Assembly (NCBI GenBank): GCA_030448105.1
Contig: JAUJNP010000016.1
Coordinates: forward strand, 453-64,452
Origin: Acidimicrobiales bacterium
GTDB lineage: Bacteria > Actinomycetota > Acidimicrobiia > Acidimicrobiales > Iamiaceae
DNA: 64,000 bases
Direction: 5' to 3'
Position 1 is the first letter of the stretch. Each line of letters starts with the position of its first letter. This document shows positions 9,109 through 17,111 of the stretch, piece after piece. The notes beneath the pieces were generated by a model. The model saw nothing but the letters and a program-made list of their open reading frames with translations. It did no database searches and was not told where the DNA came from. Both the position numbers and the translations under genes were made by a program.

Positions 9109-9135
9109 TCCCCAGGATTGTCCACAGGCTGGGGA
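9109..9135. terminator. Convergent intergenic hairpin with a perfect DnaA box in the loop
   Basis: Arms TCCCCAG and CTGGGGA (7 bp) enclose a 13-nt loop containing TTGTCCACA at 9118-9126, the actinobacterial DnaA-box consensus. It lies between the ends of crgA and the facing gene, where a bidirectional terminator is expected. No poly-T tract follows. Confidence 0.5.
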
Positions 9136-9155
9136 CGGCCGCGGCGGCGTCCCCG

Positions 9156-9422
9156 TCAGAGGTCGTCGACCGGGGTGACCAGGTCCATGTCCTCCTGGCA
9201 GTGGCGCGGCGGCTCGGGCACCTGGTCGTTGGCGGCGGTCATGCGGACCTCGGTGGAGCAGAGGCTGCACCGGTAGGTGAGCCGGACCCGGCGCAGCTCA
9301 CCGGGCGGCGGTGGTTCGGGCACGGGGCGGGCGAGGCTGCCGAGGAAGGCGAAGCCCACCCGCACCAGGAGCAGCGCGGCGCCGAGGGCGACGACCACCT
9401 TGAACGCGAACCAGATCGACAC
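9156..9422 (-). CDS. Small membrane protein with Cys pair, function unknown
   Basis: 88 residues, GTG start. One N-terminal helix (about 7-28, FKVVVALGAALLLVRVGFAF) precedes a Pro-rich linker and a cytoplasmic tail with RCSLCSTEVR and RHCQEDM. The three Cys and one His could bind zinc as a small ribbon. No family was recognised with confidence; similar short proteins occur beside the thiolase and crgA genes of other actinobacteria as far as I recall. It is 29 nt from the thiolase gene on the same strand and may share its transcript. Confidence 0.65.
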   Translation of the reverse strand: MSIWFAFKVVVALGAALLLVRVGFAFLGSLARPVPEPPPPGELRRVRLTYRCSLCSTEVRMTAANDQVPEPPRHCQEDMDLVTPVDDL

Positions 9423-9451
9423 CGCCGCTCAGGGTACGGCGGTAGCGCCGG

Positions 9452-10642
9452 TCAGCCGAGGCGCTCGATGATGGTGGCGTTGGCCAGCCCCCCACCTTCA
9501 CACATGGTCTGCAGCCCGTAGCGGCCACCGGTGCGCTCGAGCTCGGAGAGGAGGGTGGCCATCAGCTTGGTGCCCGAGCACCCGAGGGGGTGGCCGAGGG
9601 CGATGGCGCCGCCGTTGACGTTGACCCGGTCCATGTCGGGGCGCAGCTCCTTTTCCCAAGCGAGCACCACCGATGCGAACGCCTCGTTGACCTCGAACAG
9701 GTCGATGTCGTCGACGCTGAGACCCGACTTCTCCAGCGCCTTGGCGCTCGAGGGGATGGGCCCGGTGAGCATGGTGACGGGATCGACGCCGGCCAGGGCG
9801 AAGGTGTGGAACCGGGCCCGGGGCGTGAGCCCGAGCTGGTTGGCCTTCTCCTCGCTCATGATCAGCACGGCCGAGGCGCCGTCGGTGATCTGGGAGCTGT
9901 TGCCGGCGGTGACCTTGCCGTCGGGCTTGAACGCCGGCTTCAGCTTGGCCAGGGTCTCGGCGGTGGTACCGGGGCGGATGCCCTCGTCGCGGTCGACCAC
10001 CTCGTCGGTCTCGATGAGCTTGCCGGTCTCCTTGTCGAGGGGCTTGGCCGCCACCGGCAGGATCTCCCGCTCGAAGCGCCCCTCCTCGGTGGCCTGCTGG
10101 GCCCGCTGCTGGCTGCGGGCGCCGAAGGCGTCGAGGTCCTCGCGGGAGATGTCCCACTTGTCGGCGATCATCTCGGCCGAGATTCCCTGGGGCACGAGCC
10201 CACCCACCCCCGCGTAGCGCTCGATGACCTTGGGGCCGAACGGGAAGCTGCCGGGGGTGATCGACGCCCCCATGGGCGTGGTCGACATCACCTCGACGCC
10301 AGCCGCCACCGCCACGTCGTAGGCCCCGGCGATGACGCCCTGGGCGGCGAAGTGGGCCGACTGCTGGGAGGAGCCGCACTGGCGGTCGACGGTGGTGGCG
10401 GGCACGGACTCGGGCCAGCCGGCGGCGAGCACGGCGTTACGGCCGATGTTGAGCCCCTGGCTGCCCACCTGCATGACGCAGCCCATGATCACGTCCTCGA
10501 TGAGGGCGGGATCGAGGTCGTTGCGCTCGGCCAGGCCCCGCAGCACCTCACCGGCGAGGTCGGCGGGGTGCCAGCCCGAGAGCTTCCCGAAGCGCTTGCC
10601 GCCGGGGCTGCGCAGGGCGTCGACGATGACTGCGGTGGCCAT
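9452..10642 (-). CDS. Thiolase (acetyl-CoA C-acetyltransferase)
   Basis: 396 residues, the normal size for thiolases. The acyl-accepting Cys is in DRQCGSSQQSAHFA (about residue 89). The catalytic His is in NGGAIALGHPLGCSG and the second Cys in TMCEGGGLANA near the end. It condenses or cleaves acyl-CoA thioesters, for beta-oxidation or acetoacetyl-CoA formation; chain-length preference cannot be told. The start ATG at 10642 gives the usual MATAVIVDALRSPGGK beginning. No other beta-oxidation genes are adjacent. Confidence 0.92.
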   Translation of the reverse strand: MATAVIVDALRSPGGKRFGKLSGWHPADLAGEVLRGLAERNDLDPALIEDVIMGCVMQVGSQGLNIGRNAVLAAGWPESVPATTVDRQCGSSQQSAHFAAQGVIAGAYDVAVAAGVEVMSTTPMGASITPGSFPFGPKVIERYAGVGGLVPQGISAEMIADKWDISREDLDAFGARSQQRAQQATEEGRFEREILPVAAKPLDKETGKLIETDEVVDRDEGIRPGTTAETLAKLKPAFKPDGKVTAGNSSQITDGASAVLIMSEEKANQLGLTPRARFHTFALAGVDPVTMLTGPIPSSAKALEKSGLSVDDIDLFEVNEAFASVVLAWEKELRPDMDRVNVNGGAIALGHPLGCSGTKLMATLLSELERTGGRYGLQTMCEGGGLANATIIERLG

Positions 10643-10748
10643 GGGGCGGGCTCCTCTTCTGCCGCTGGCGGAGCCGGCGGCGATGCGAACTGACCGTGCG
10701 GTCAAGAGTCTGGCGGGAGGCGGCTCCGAACCGCAACACCAGCTCGAC

Positions 10749-11309
10749 TCACGGGCACTGGGTGGTGTCGACCTCGCCCGACTCCCACCGGTTGGCGGGC
10801 ACGTCGCTGCCGCACGGCTCCTGGCCCCAGAGCTGACAGGGCATCCCGGCCATCTCCAGGTCGTGCAGGTACCGGTGCCCGATGCGCTGGGCCACCCGGA
10901 TCGAGGCCGTGTTGTCGCGGTGGATGATCGAGACCAGTTGGTCGAGCTCGAGGTGGGCGAAGGCCCAGTCCCGCCAGGCCGCAGCGGCCTCGGTGGCGTA
11001 GCCGTGGCCCCATGCGGAGCGGGCCAGCATCCACCCGACCTCGGTGCCGGGCCAGCCCTCGGGGCGCCACAGGCCGCAGCGTCCGAGGAGGCGGCCGCTG
11101 GCCTTGTCGACCACGGCGTGGTTGGTCCAGCCTCTGAGCTGCTCGTGGCCGAGGAAGCTGGCCATGGAACGCCATGCGTCGGGTCGGCTGAGGGGGCCGT
11201 GGCTGAAGAAGCGGACGACCTCGGGTTCGGCCATCATGGCCGCGTACTCATCGAGATCGGCCTCCACGAAGGGCCGCATCGTGAGCCGCTCGGTGCGCAG
11301 CACGGGCAC
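10749..11309 (-). CDS. GNAT-family acetyltransferase (RimJ/RimL type)
   Basis: 186 residues, GTG start. The N-terminal LRTERLTMRPFVEADLDEYA and the acetyl-CoA region ARSAWGHGYATEAAAAWRDW are typical of the RimJ/RimL-like GNAT branch, as are the conserved INxxS-like segment HRDNTASIRVAQRIGHR and the hydrophobic strand before it. Such enzymes acetylate N-terminal or small-molecule amines; the substrate is unknown. The gene begins 9 nt after the merR-type gene stop, suggesting one transcript from 11699. Confidence 0.85.
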   Translation of the reverse strand: MPVLRTERLTMRPFVEADLDEYAAMMAEPEVVRFFSHGPLSRPDAWRSMASFLGHEQLRGWTNHAVVDKASGRLLGRCGLWRPEGWPGTEVGWMLARSAWGHGYATEAAAAWRDWAFAHLELDQLVSIIHRDNTASIRVAQRIGHRYLHDLEMAGMPCQLWGQEPCGSDVPANRWESGEVDTTQCP

Positions 11310-11318
11310 GGCCGGCTC

Positions 11319-11699
11319 TCAACCGTCCGAGCCGGCGGGCACCAGCACGCATTCGGCCAGGGCCTCGCACCGGCAGTCGGCGGCCCGGGCCAGCAGCGCC
11401 CGTGTCCGCTCGATTTCGGCCGCCTCGCGTGCCAGCTCGGCCCGCCGGTCCTGGACCCGCCGCTTGAAACCCTGCCGGTCCTGGTCGGCGATGAACCCGG
11501 CGATCTCGGCCAGGGCGAACCCGGCGGAGCGACACGTCGCCACGAAGCTCAGGACATCGGTGGCCGACGGGTCATAGCGCCGCCGGCCGGCCGCGTCTCG
11601 CGCCGGCGAAAGCAGGCGGAGCGACTCGTAGTGGCGCAGGGCCGAGGGCGCCAGCCCGCTCCGGGCGGCCAACTCACCGATGCCGAGTGACTCGTCCAT
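11319..11699 (-). CDS. MerR-family transcriptional regulator
   Basis: 126 residues from ATG at 11699. It has an N-terminal winged HTH (IGELAARSGLAPSALRHYES), wing residues RRRYDPSA, a dimerisation coiled coil and a C-terminal CRCEALAEC cluster that could bind metal or sense redox. The start is supported by TACCGT placed 7 nt upstream, which excludes the slightly longer GTG start at 11708. The likely target is the gene just upstream on the same strand, whose promoter has the 19-bp spacer typical of MerR control. Confidence 0.88.
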   Translation of the reverse strand: MDESLGIGELAARSGLAPSALRHYESLRLLSPARDAAGRRRYDPSATDVLSFVATCRSAGFALAEIAGFIADQDRQGFKRRVQDRRAELAREAAEIERTRALLARAADCRCEALAECVLVPAGSDG

Positions 11700-11706
11700 G
11701 CGGGCC

Positions 11707-11712
11707 ACGGTA
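11707..11712 (-). promoter_or_regulatory. -10 element of the merR-type gene (leaderless)
   Basis: TACCGT on the minus strand lies 7 nt before the ATG at 11699. Confidence 0.45.
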
Positions 11713-11725
11713 GGGCGGCGCGGCC

Positions 11726-12043
11726 TCAGCCGTCGCCGGTGTCGATCCCGAACTCGTGGCGGAGCGCTTCTACACCGTCTTCGGGGCCACGCACCGCCAG
11801 CACGAGGGTGTCGTCCTCCCGGGTCACCGTCCAGGTGGCGAACCCGCAGCAGTCCGCCTCGGCGGCCGCCAGGGAGGGCAACAGGCGGGCCACGTCCTCG
11901 GTGGCCTGGTAGGTGATCCGAAAGCCGTCGTCCACCCCGTCGCGAGATCGGACGGCGGGGTCGATGCGCGCCCAGAGGGCCCGGCGGTCGCCCATCTGCT
12001 CCGGAGTGAGGGTGCAGGCGATCGGGATCTCAGGGCCGGTCAT
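11726..12043 (-). CDS. Small conserved protein beside MerR regulator, function unknown
   Basis: 105 residues from ATG at 12043. The sequence begins TGPEIPIACTLTPEQMGDR and contains LAAAEADCCGFATWTV, with a Cys pair and a further Cys near the N-terminus. This pattern is found in small proteins encoded beside mercury- or arsenic-responsive MerR regulators, but I cannot assign a reaction. An in-frame TTG at 12064 is possible. The ATG is favoured because a -35/19-bp/-10 promoter puts the transcript start exactly on it. Co-directional with, and 26 nt before, the MerR-type gene. Confidence 0.65.
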   Translation of the reverse strand: MTGPEIPIACTLTPEQMGDRRALWARIDPAVRSRDGVDDGFRITYQATEDVARLLPSLAAAEADCCGFATWTVTREDDTLVLAVRGPEDGVEALRHEFGIDTGDG

Positions 12044-12049
12044 GGAGCG

Positions 12050-12080
12050 AGTGTGGATGCTCAAGCCGACTTCACGTCAA
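12050..12080 (-). promoter_or_regulatory. MerR-type promoter/operator
   Basis: On the minus strand TTGACG (12080-12075) is followed by a 19-nt spacer and CACACT (12055-12050), then 6 nt and the ATG at 12043. The spacer contains the near-palindrome TGAAGTCGGCTTGA. An over-long 19-nt spacer with a central dyad is the hallmark of promoters that MerR proteins untwist. Confidence 0.5.
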
Positions 12081-12364
12081 ATGCGCCGCCTCGTGCCTCG
12101 CCTCGTGCCTACCCCGCGCCGGCCGGCGCTGGCCCGGTCGATCACCAGGATCAGCACCGCAGCGGCGATGATGGCGACCACCGCCCCCAGGAAGTTCAGC
12201 TCGAAGATGTCGCCGGTGCCCAGGGCGTTGGCCACCACGCCACCCACCACGGAGCCGACCAGGCCGATGAGGAGCGTGGCCACGAGACTGAGATGCTGCT
12301 TGCCGGGGAGCACAAGCCTGGCCAGGGCTCCGACCACCAGGCCGAACACGATGAAACCGATCAT
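12077..12364 (-). CDS. GlsB/YeaQ/YmgE-family small membrane protein
   Basis: 95 residues with three hydrophobic helices: IGFIVFGLVVGALARLVLPG, then LVATLLIGLVGSVVGGVVAN, then LGAVVAIIAAAVLILVI. A basic Arg-rich tail follows. This matches the transglycosylase-associated or YeaQ stress-response family, commonly about 80-95 residues. Its role is poorly defined; members respond to envelope or stationary-phase stress. It starts at ATG 12364. Confidence 0.85.
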   Translation of the reverse strand: MIGFIVFGLVVGALARLVLPGKQHLSLVATLLIGLVGSVVGGVVANALGTGDIFELNFLGAVVAIIAAAVLILVIDRASAGRRGVGTRRGTRRRI

Positions 12365-12529
12365 GGAAGCTCGCTCTCGTTGATCACGTCGGCGGCCTAC
12401 CTGCCCGCCAGGAGGATCTATGAGTACCGCTCAGCGGACCGCGCCCAGCGGATCGCCGGGAACGGCCATCCCTCGCAGGTCGTGCGCGCAGTTCCTGGGC
12501 GGGGCGTTTGAGCCCAACGTTCTCGGACT

Positions 12530-12970
12530 TCAGGAGGGCTGCAGGCGAAGCTCGGCCCGGTCGCGTTCCTCGGCCACCCCGCCGGGCGGGCCGTACCACC
12601 AGGAGTGGACCAGGTGGCCAGGCTCTGGCATCGCGATCGTGATCTTCATCGGGAACGGCGAACCCTCGTCACCGAGCTCGAACACCCCCGGATTGGTCTC
12701 TCGTAGAACGGCGACCGAGTCAGCGTGACTGTGAGCGGTGACCAAGATCGCCGGGCCGACATGAGCGCGGGCAAGGAGCGCGTGCTCATGGTGACCGCGG
12801 ACGCGGTCGGGGTTGGAGGGGTTGAACGTCTCGTAGTCGAGGGCCACCCCTGCTCGCCCCGGGAGCGGAGTGACGACGATCCTGGCAGCCGCCTCACCGC
12901 GGTCTTCAGTGTCCCGATCGATCCCCAGGTACAGCCCGGGATGCTGCAGCAGGTCGTCGGCGATCCCCAT
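12530..12970 (-). CDS. Hypothetical protein, no recognised family
   Basis: 146 residues, beginning MGIADDLLQHPGLYLGIDRD. It shows mixed beta-type composition, with a His-rich middle (RGHHEHALLARAH, TAHSHADS) and a Trp pair near the end (HSWWYGPPGG). There is no signal peptide or membrane helix, so it is probably soluble and cytoplasmic. Codon use matches its neighbours. I do not recognise a domain. The start is provisional. It lies between a YeaQ-like gene and tRNA-Ala. Confidence 0.6.
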   Translation of the reverse strand: MGIADDLLQHPGLYLGIDRDTEDRGEAAARIVVTPLPGRAGVALDYETFNPSNPDRVRGHHEHALLARAHVGPAILVTAHSHADSVAVLRETNPGVFELGDEGSPFPMKITIAMPEPGHLVHSWWYGPPGGVAEERDRAELRLQPS

Positions 12971-13093
12971 GGCTGCCTACGGTACGCGAGCGGATCCCCG
13001 GCTGCCGGGGCTCGCCTGCAGACAAGGCGGGTGCCGATGCCTCGAACCTGCGGGCATCGAGTTCCAGGGACCCCGTGTCCTGCGGTTCGTCGG

Positions 13094-13167
13094 TGGAGAC
13101 GATGGGACTCGAACCCACGACCCCCTGCGTGCAAAGCAGGTGCTCTAGCCAGCTGAGCTACGTCCCC
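13094..13167 (-). tRNA. tRNA-Ala (TGC anticodon)
   Basis: A 74-nt cloverleaf on the minus strand. The acceptor GGGGACG pairs with CGTCTCC through one G-U pair. The D-arm is AGCTCAGCTGGCTAGAGC, the anticodon stem-loop CCTGCTTTGCACGCAGG has TGC in the loop, and the T-loop is GTTCGAGTCC. The discriminator is A. In mycobacteria tRNA-Ala and tRNA-Ile sit together near gyrA; here they are 26 kb apart. Confidence 0.95.
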
Positions 13168-13284
13168 GTGGATCTCACCGTAGCGGCGGTTCGGCCACGG
13201 CGGCCCGACGGGCGGGGGCGACACGGCCGCAGATCGGTGACGTTACGGCGGGTACGATTCGTGGATCCTGCACGAGGACGAGCG

Positions 13285-14106
13285 ATGACCGGTGGGCCGG
13301 CGGCGGCGACCCGCGTGCTGGTGGTGGACGACGCGGCGTCGACCCGGCACTTCCTGCGCAGTGCGCTGGAGAACAGCCGCCTGTTCGTGGTGGTGGGCGA
13401 GGCGGCCGACGTCGCCGGGGCGGTCGAGGCGGCCGCTGCCCTCGACCCGGAGATCATCCTCCTGGACGATTCCCTGCCCGGCGGTTCCCCCGACGCCGTC
13501 GTCGCGGGGCCGCTCCACGAGGTCGCGCCCCACGCCGCGGTGGTCATCCTCTCGAGCCGTCCCCCGCGGGTGACGGCCGACCCGGCCGAGGCGGGGGCCC
13601 ACGCCATCCTCCCCAAGGGCCTGCCCGAGTGGGACCTGGTCGAGCGCCTGTGCGAGGTGGTGGGCCGCCCCTTCCTCATGACCGCGCCGCCGCCCCCTCC
13701 GCTCCCTCCTGAGCCGACCGACGCCGGAGGCCGGGCCCACCGGGCGGTGGTCTGCGACGTCGACGCCATGACCCGCCGCCTGGTGGGACGGGTGCTGGCG
13801 GGAGTCGGTGTGGAGGTGGTGGCCGAGACCGACGTGGTCGCCAACCTCCTGGCCGCGGTGGCGTCGGCGCGACCCGACGTGGTGGTCCTCGACCTGTGGT
13901 TGGAGGGCACGACCGGCCTCAGCGCCCTGCCCGAGCTGCTGGACATCTCGCCCGCGACGGCGATGGTCGTCTACTCCGGCCGCACCGAGTGGCGCGAGCG
14001 GGCCATCGCGGCTGGCGCCGCCGTCTTCATCGAGAAGCCGGACTTCGCCGAGCTGGAGACGTGGGTGGGCCGGCTGGTGGGCACGCCAGCCGCCGATCCG
14101 TCCTGA
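13285..14106 (+). CDS. Protein with two CheY-like receiver domains
   Basis: 273 residues, ATG with GAGG 9 nt upstream. Receiver 1 (about 8-130) has the acidic VVDDAAS, the phospho-acceptor in IILLDDSLPGG and the Lys in ILPKG. Receiver 2 (about 155-268) has VCDVDAM, VVLDLWLEG and the Lys in FIEKPD. A Pro-rich linker joins them. No output domain is present, so it acts through protein partners or phosphotransfer. No histidine kinase is adjacent; the next gene encodes a GGDEF-EAL protein, suggesting a link to cyclic-di-GMP. Confidence 0.87.
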   Translation: MTGGPAAATRVLVVDDAASTRHFLRSALENSRLFVVVGEAADVAGAVEAAAALDPEIILLDDSLPGGSPDAVVAGPLHEVAPHAAVVILSSRPPRVTADPAEAGAHAILPKGLPEWDLVERLCEVVGRPFLMTAPPPPPLPPEPTDAGGRAHRAVVCDVDAMTRRLVGRVLAGVGVEVVAETDVVANLLAAVASARPDVVVLDLWLEGTTGLSALPELLDISPATAMVVYSGRTEWRERAIAAGAAVFIEKPDFAELETWVGRLVGTPAADPS

Positions 14107-14230
14107 CCACCCATCGCTCTGGCATGCACGGCTGGTGCCAGGACGACGCCGGGGCATGCCAGTCGGTCGTGGCCAGCGGGGGCGGCCCGGGCCGCTCCAC
14201 CATCCCCCGGGCACCACGACGCCCGCCGGT

Positions 14231-14236
14231 ACGCTC
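14231..14236 (+). promoter_or_regulatory. -10 element of the first GGDEF-EAL gene
   Basis: TACGCT is followed, about 38 nt later, by a GTG (14281) with GAGGAAGGGG in front. This gene therefore seems to have a short leader with a real ribosome binding site, unlike many neighbours. Confidence 0.4.
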
Positions 14237-14280
14237 CGTCGGAGCCGGTCCTGCGCCGGCGATCGAGGAAGGGGCGGTGG

Positions 14281-17049
14281 GTGGCTTCCGCCGGTGCGAT
14301 CTGGAACGGCAGTTGGAGGGTCCGTCGTGACCCTGTACCGGCACGCCCCGGCCGCTCCCAGCCCATGGCCCTCGACGTCGAACAGCTCCCCCCGGGCGCA
14401 AGGGACACCGTCGCCGCCCTGCTCGCTGCCGTCTCCAGCCCCGGTTTCGAGGCCACGGTGCGGGTCACCGACGGACGGGGCCGGGATTGCCAGGTGCGCA
14501 TCACCGAGGGCGACGACGGCGAGCCCATGGTGGTGGTCAGCGGGGCCGACGACCCGCCCGCCGAGCCTCCCGCCGCCGCTGAGGCCCAGGGCGCCGGGGC
14601 CGGCACCCGCCTGCTGGAGCTGACCAGCCACGGCGTGTGCGTCGTGTCGGGCGACGGTCGCACCGCCTTCGCCAACCGGCGACTGGCGGACATGCTCGGC
14701 TTCGAAGCCGAGGAGCTGCGCCGGCGATCGATGCTCGACCTGATGGACGCCTCCGACCGGTGGCGGGTGCTCGGCCTGTTCGACCGGCGTCGTCGGGGTG
14801 GCGCCGAGATCGGCGACATCCGCCTCCGCCGCCGCGACGGTGCCGAGCTGTGGGCGGTCCTGTCCACCAGCCCCTTCCCCGGGGAGCCGGGAGCCGACGG
14901 CGCGCCGGGCGGGGCCGAGGGCACCGTCGTGCTCGTAACCGACGTCACCGAGCGCCACCACCGTGAGCTAGCCCTGCGGGACGCCGAGCGCCGCTTCCGG
15001 CTTTCGTTCGAAGACGCCCCCGTGGCCAAGGCACTGGTCGGCTTCGACGGCCGGGTCCTAGAGGTGAACCGGGCGGTCGGACGGGTCCTAGGGATCGAAG
15101 CGGACGGTCTGGTCGGGCTCCGCCTCTCCGACGTCACCCACCCCGGCGACCTCGCCGCCGAGGACGAGCTCACGCGGCGGGCCATCGCCGGGCAGCTCGA
15201 CAGCTTCTCGCTCGAGAAACGGTTCGTGCGCCCGGCCGGTGGCGTGGTCTGGGCCAAGGTCAACGTGTCGCTGGTCCGCGACGACGACGGCCATCCCCTG
15301 CACCTGCTGCTCGAGCTCGACGACGTCACCGACCGCAAGGCGGCCGAGGCGGTCAGCCGAGAGGCGGTGGCCCGCTTCGAGGCGGCCTTCACCCACGCCC
15401 CCATCGGCATGGCCATCGTGGAGCTCGACGGCACCCTCCGGGAGGCCAACCCCGGGTTGCGCAGGATGTTGGCCCTCGACCCCGACCTGGTCGGTTCGAT
15501 GACCCTGGGCCAGCTCATCCACCCCGACGACGTCGAGGACCTCGACCGGCGCCTGGCCGAGCTGCGCGAGGGCCACACCACCACGTTGCGGGCCGAGGTC
15601 CGCATCGTCGCCTCCGACGGGCGGACGGTGTGGACCCTGCTCTCGGCGGCCGCCGTCACCGGCGACGACGGGCTGCCCAGCTACCTGGTGGCCCAGGCCG
15701 AGGACGTCAGCGAGCGACGGGTGGCCGAGCACGACCTCGTCCACCAGACGCTGCACGATCCCCTCACGGGGCTCGGCAACCGGCTACTGCTCAAGGAGCG
15801 CCTGCAGGCGGCCCTGGGCATCGCTGCCGAGGTGCCCTTCGCAGTGATGTTCCTCGACCTCGACCGGTTCAAGTCGGTGAACGACACCCACGGCCACGAC
15901 GCCGGCGACGCCCTTCTGATCGGGGTGGGCGAGCGGCTCCGTCGCATAGTGCGGGGCACCGACACCGTGGCCCGCCTCGGTGGCGACGAGTTCGCCATCA
16001 TCGCCCAGGGCGTCGCCGACCGGCACTCGGCCGAGGCCCTGGCCGAGAAGGTGCGGGCCGCGTTGCGGGCGCCGTTTCGCGTCGGCGACCTCGAGTTGGT
16101 GGCCACCGCCAGCGTGGGGGTGGTGGTGGGGTCCCCCGAGTACGCCACCGGCGATCAGCTCCTGCGCGACGCCGACATCGCCATGTACCGAGCCAAGGAC
16201 GCCGGGCGCGACCGCTACGAGCTCTTCGACGACGAGATCCGCCTGTCGGAGATCGAGCGCCTGGAGACCGAGCGCACCCTGCGGACCGCGCTGGCCGAGG
16301 GCGGGCTGCGCTTGCACTACCAGCCGGTGATCGATCTCCACACCGGGCGGGCCATCGGGGCGGAGGCCCTGTTGCGGATCGACGACCCGGCACAGGGCCT
16401 GCTCCTGCCGGCCCAGTTCCTCGCCGTGGCCGAGGACAGCCGCCTCATCATCGACGTGGGAGCGTGGGTGCTGCGCGAGGTGTGCGCCCAGCTGGCCCGG
16501 TGGACCGAGGCCGGGTTCGGCCACCTATCGGCGTGGGTGAACGTGTCGGGCCTGGAGCTGGCGTCGCCGAGGTTCAACGGCCTGGTCCAGCGGGCGGTCG
16601 CCCAGCACCGCGTCGACCCGGCCCGCCTGCGGCTCGAGCTCACCGAGAACGCCCTCCTCGAGGCGTCGCCCGCCACCATCAGCCAGCTCCGGCTCCTCAC
16701 GGGGCTGGGGGTCGCCGTCGGGATCGACGACTTCGGCACCGGCTACTCCTCGCTCGCCTACCTGCGCGAACTGCCCGTGAGCTTCCTCAAGATCGACCAC
16801 ACCTTCACCCGCCGCCTCACCGAGCCCGGAGGGGCCGCCCTGGTGGAGGCCATCGTGAGCCTGGGACGTTCCCTCGACCTGCAGGTGATCGCCGAGGGCG
16901 TGGAGTCCCGGGGCCAGGTCGAGGCCCTGGCCGCCATCGGTTGCGGGCACGCTCAGGGTCACCTCTTCGCCATCCCGGGCCCGATCGACGCCATGGCCCT
17001 AAACGCCGGCCACGTCCCCGGCGGCGGCCCCGCCGGCGCCTGGCCATAG
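14281..17049 (+). CDS. Cyclic-di-GMP enzyme: three PAS domains, GGDEF, EAL
   Basis: 922 residues, soluble. PAS-like sensors lie at about 120-230, 240-355 and 365-485. The GGDEF domain has an intact RLGGDEFAI motif (about 566) with an RGTD product-inhibition I-site five residues before it. The EAL domain keeps the catalytic set: EALLR, ELTEN, DDFGTGYSS, KIDH, AEGVES and the late Gln. Both synthesis and breakdown of cyclic-di-GMP are therefore possible. The GTG at 14281 is preferred because GAGGAAGGGG lies 6 nt upstream; an ATG at 14365 without a ribosome site would remove 28 unremarkable residues. Follows the double-receiver gene. Confidence 0.92.
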   Translation: MASAGAIWNGSWRVRRDPVPARPGRSQPMALDVEQLPPGARDTVAALLAAVSSPGFEATVRVTDGRGRDCQVRITEGDDGEPMVVVSGADDPPAEPPAAAEAQGAGAGTRLLELTSHGVCVVSGDGRTAFANRRLADMLGFEAEELRRRSMLDLMDASDRWRVLGLFDRRRRGGAEIGDIRLRRRDGAELWAVLSTSPFPGEPGADGAPGGAEGTVVLVTDVTERHHRELALRDAERRFRLSFEDAPVAKALVGFDGRVLEVNRAVGRVLGIEADGLVGLRLSDVTHPGDLAAEDELTRRAIAGQLDSFSLEKRFVRPAGGVVWAKVNVSLVRDDDGHPLHLLLELDDVTDRKAAEAVSREAVARFEAAFTHAPIGMAIVELDGTLREANPGLRRMLALDPDLVGSMTLGQLIHPDDVEDLDRRLAELREGHTTTLRAEVRIVASDGRTVWTLLSAAAVTGDDGLPSYLVAQAEDVSERRVAEHDLVHQTLHDPLTGLGNRLLLKERLQAALGIAAEVPFAVMFLDLDRFKSVNDTHGHDAGDALLIGVGERLRRIVRGTDTVARLGGDEFAIIAQGVADRHSAEALAEKVRAALRAPFRVGDLELVATASVGVVVGSPEYATGDQLLRDADIAMYRAKDAGRDRYELFDDEIRLSEIERLETERTLRTALAEGGLRLHYQPVIDLHTGRAIGAEALLRIDDPAQGLLLPAQFLAVAEDSRLIIDVGAWVLREVCAQLARWTEAGFGHLSAWVNVSGLELASPRFNGLVQRAVAQHRVDPARLRLELTENALLEASPATISQLRLLTGLGVAVGIDDFGTGYSSLAYLRELPVSFLKIDHTFTRRLTEPGGAALVEAIVSLGRSLDLQVIAEGVESRGQVEALAAIGCGHAQGHLFAIPGPIDAMALNAGHVPGGGPAGAWP

Positions 17050-17111
17050 GCCGCCCCTCGTCAGCGGGGCTGCGGCCCGGTACGCTGCTCCGGGCAAAGG
17101 GGGTAGCGGCG

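Noticed and set aside
12420-12728. Plus-strand ORF of 102 codons with a very good AGGAGG ribosome site at 12412-12417
   Set aside because: Most of it lies antisense to the 12530-12970 gene, its sequence is Ser/Pro/Arg-rich shadow-like, and no domain is visible. The ribosome site is notable but not enough.
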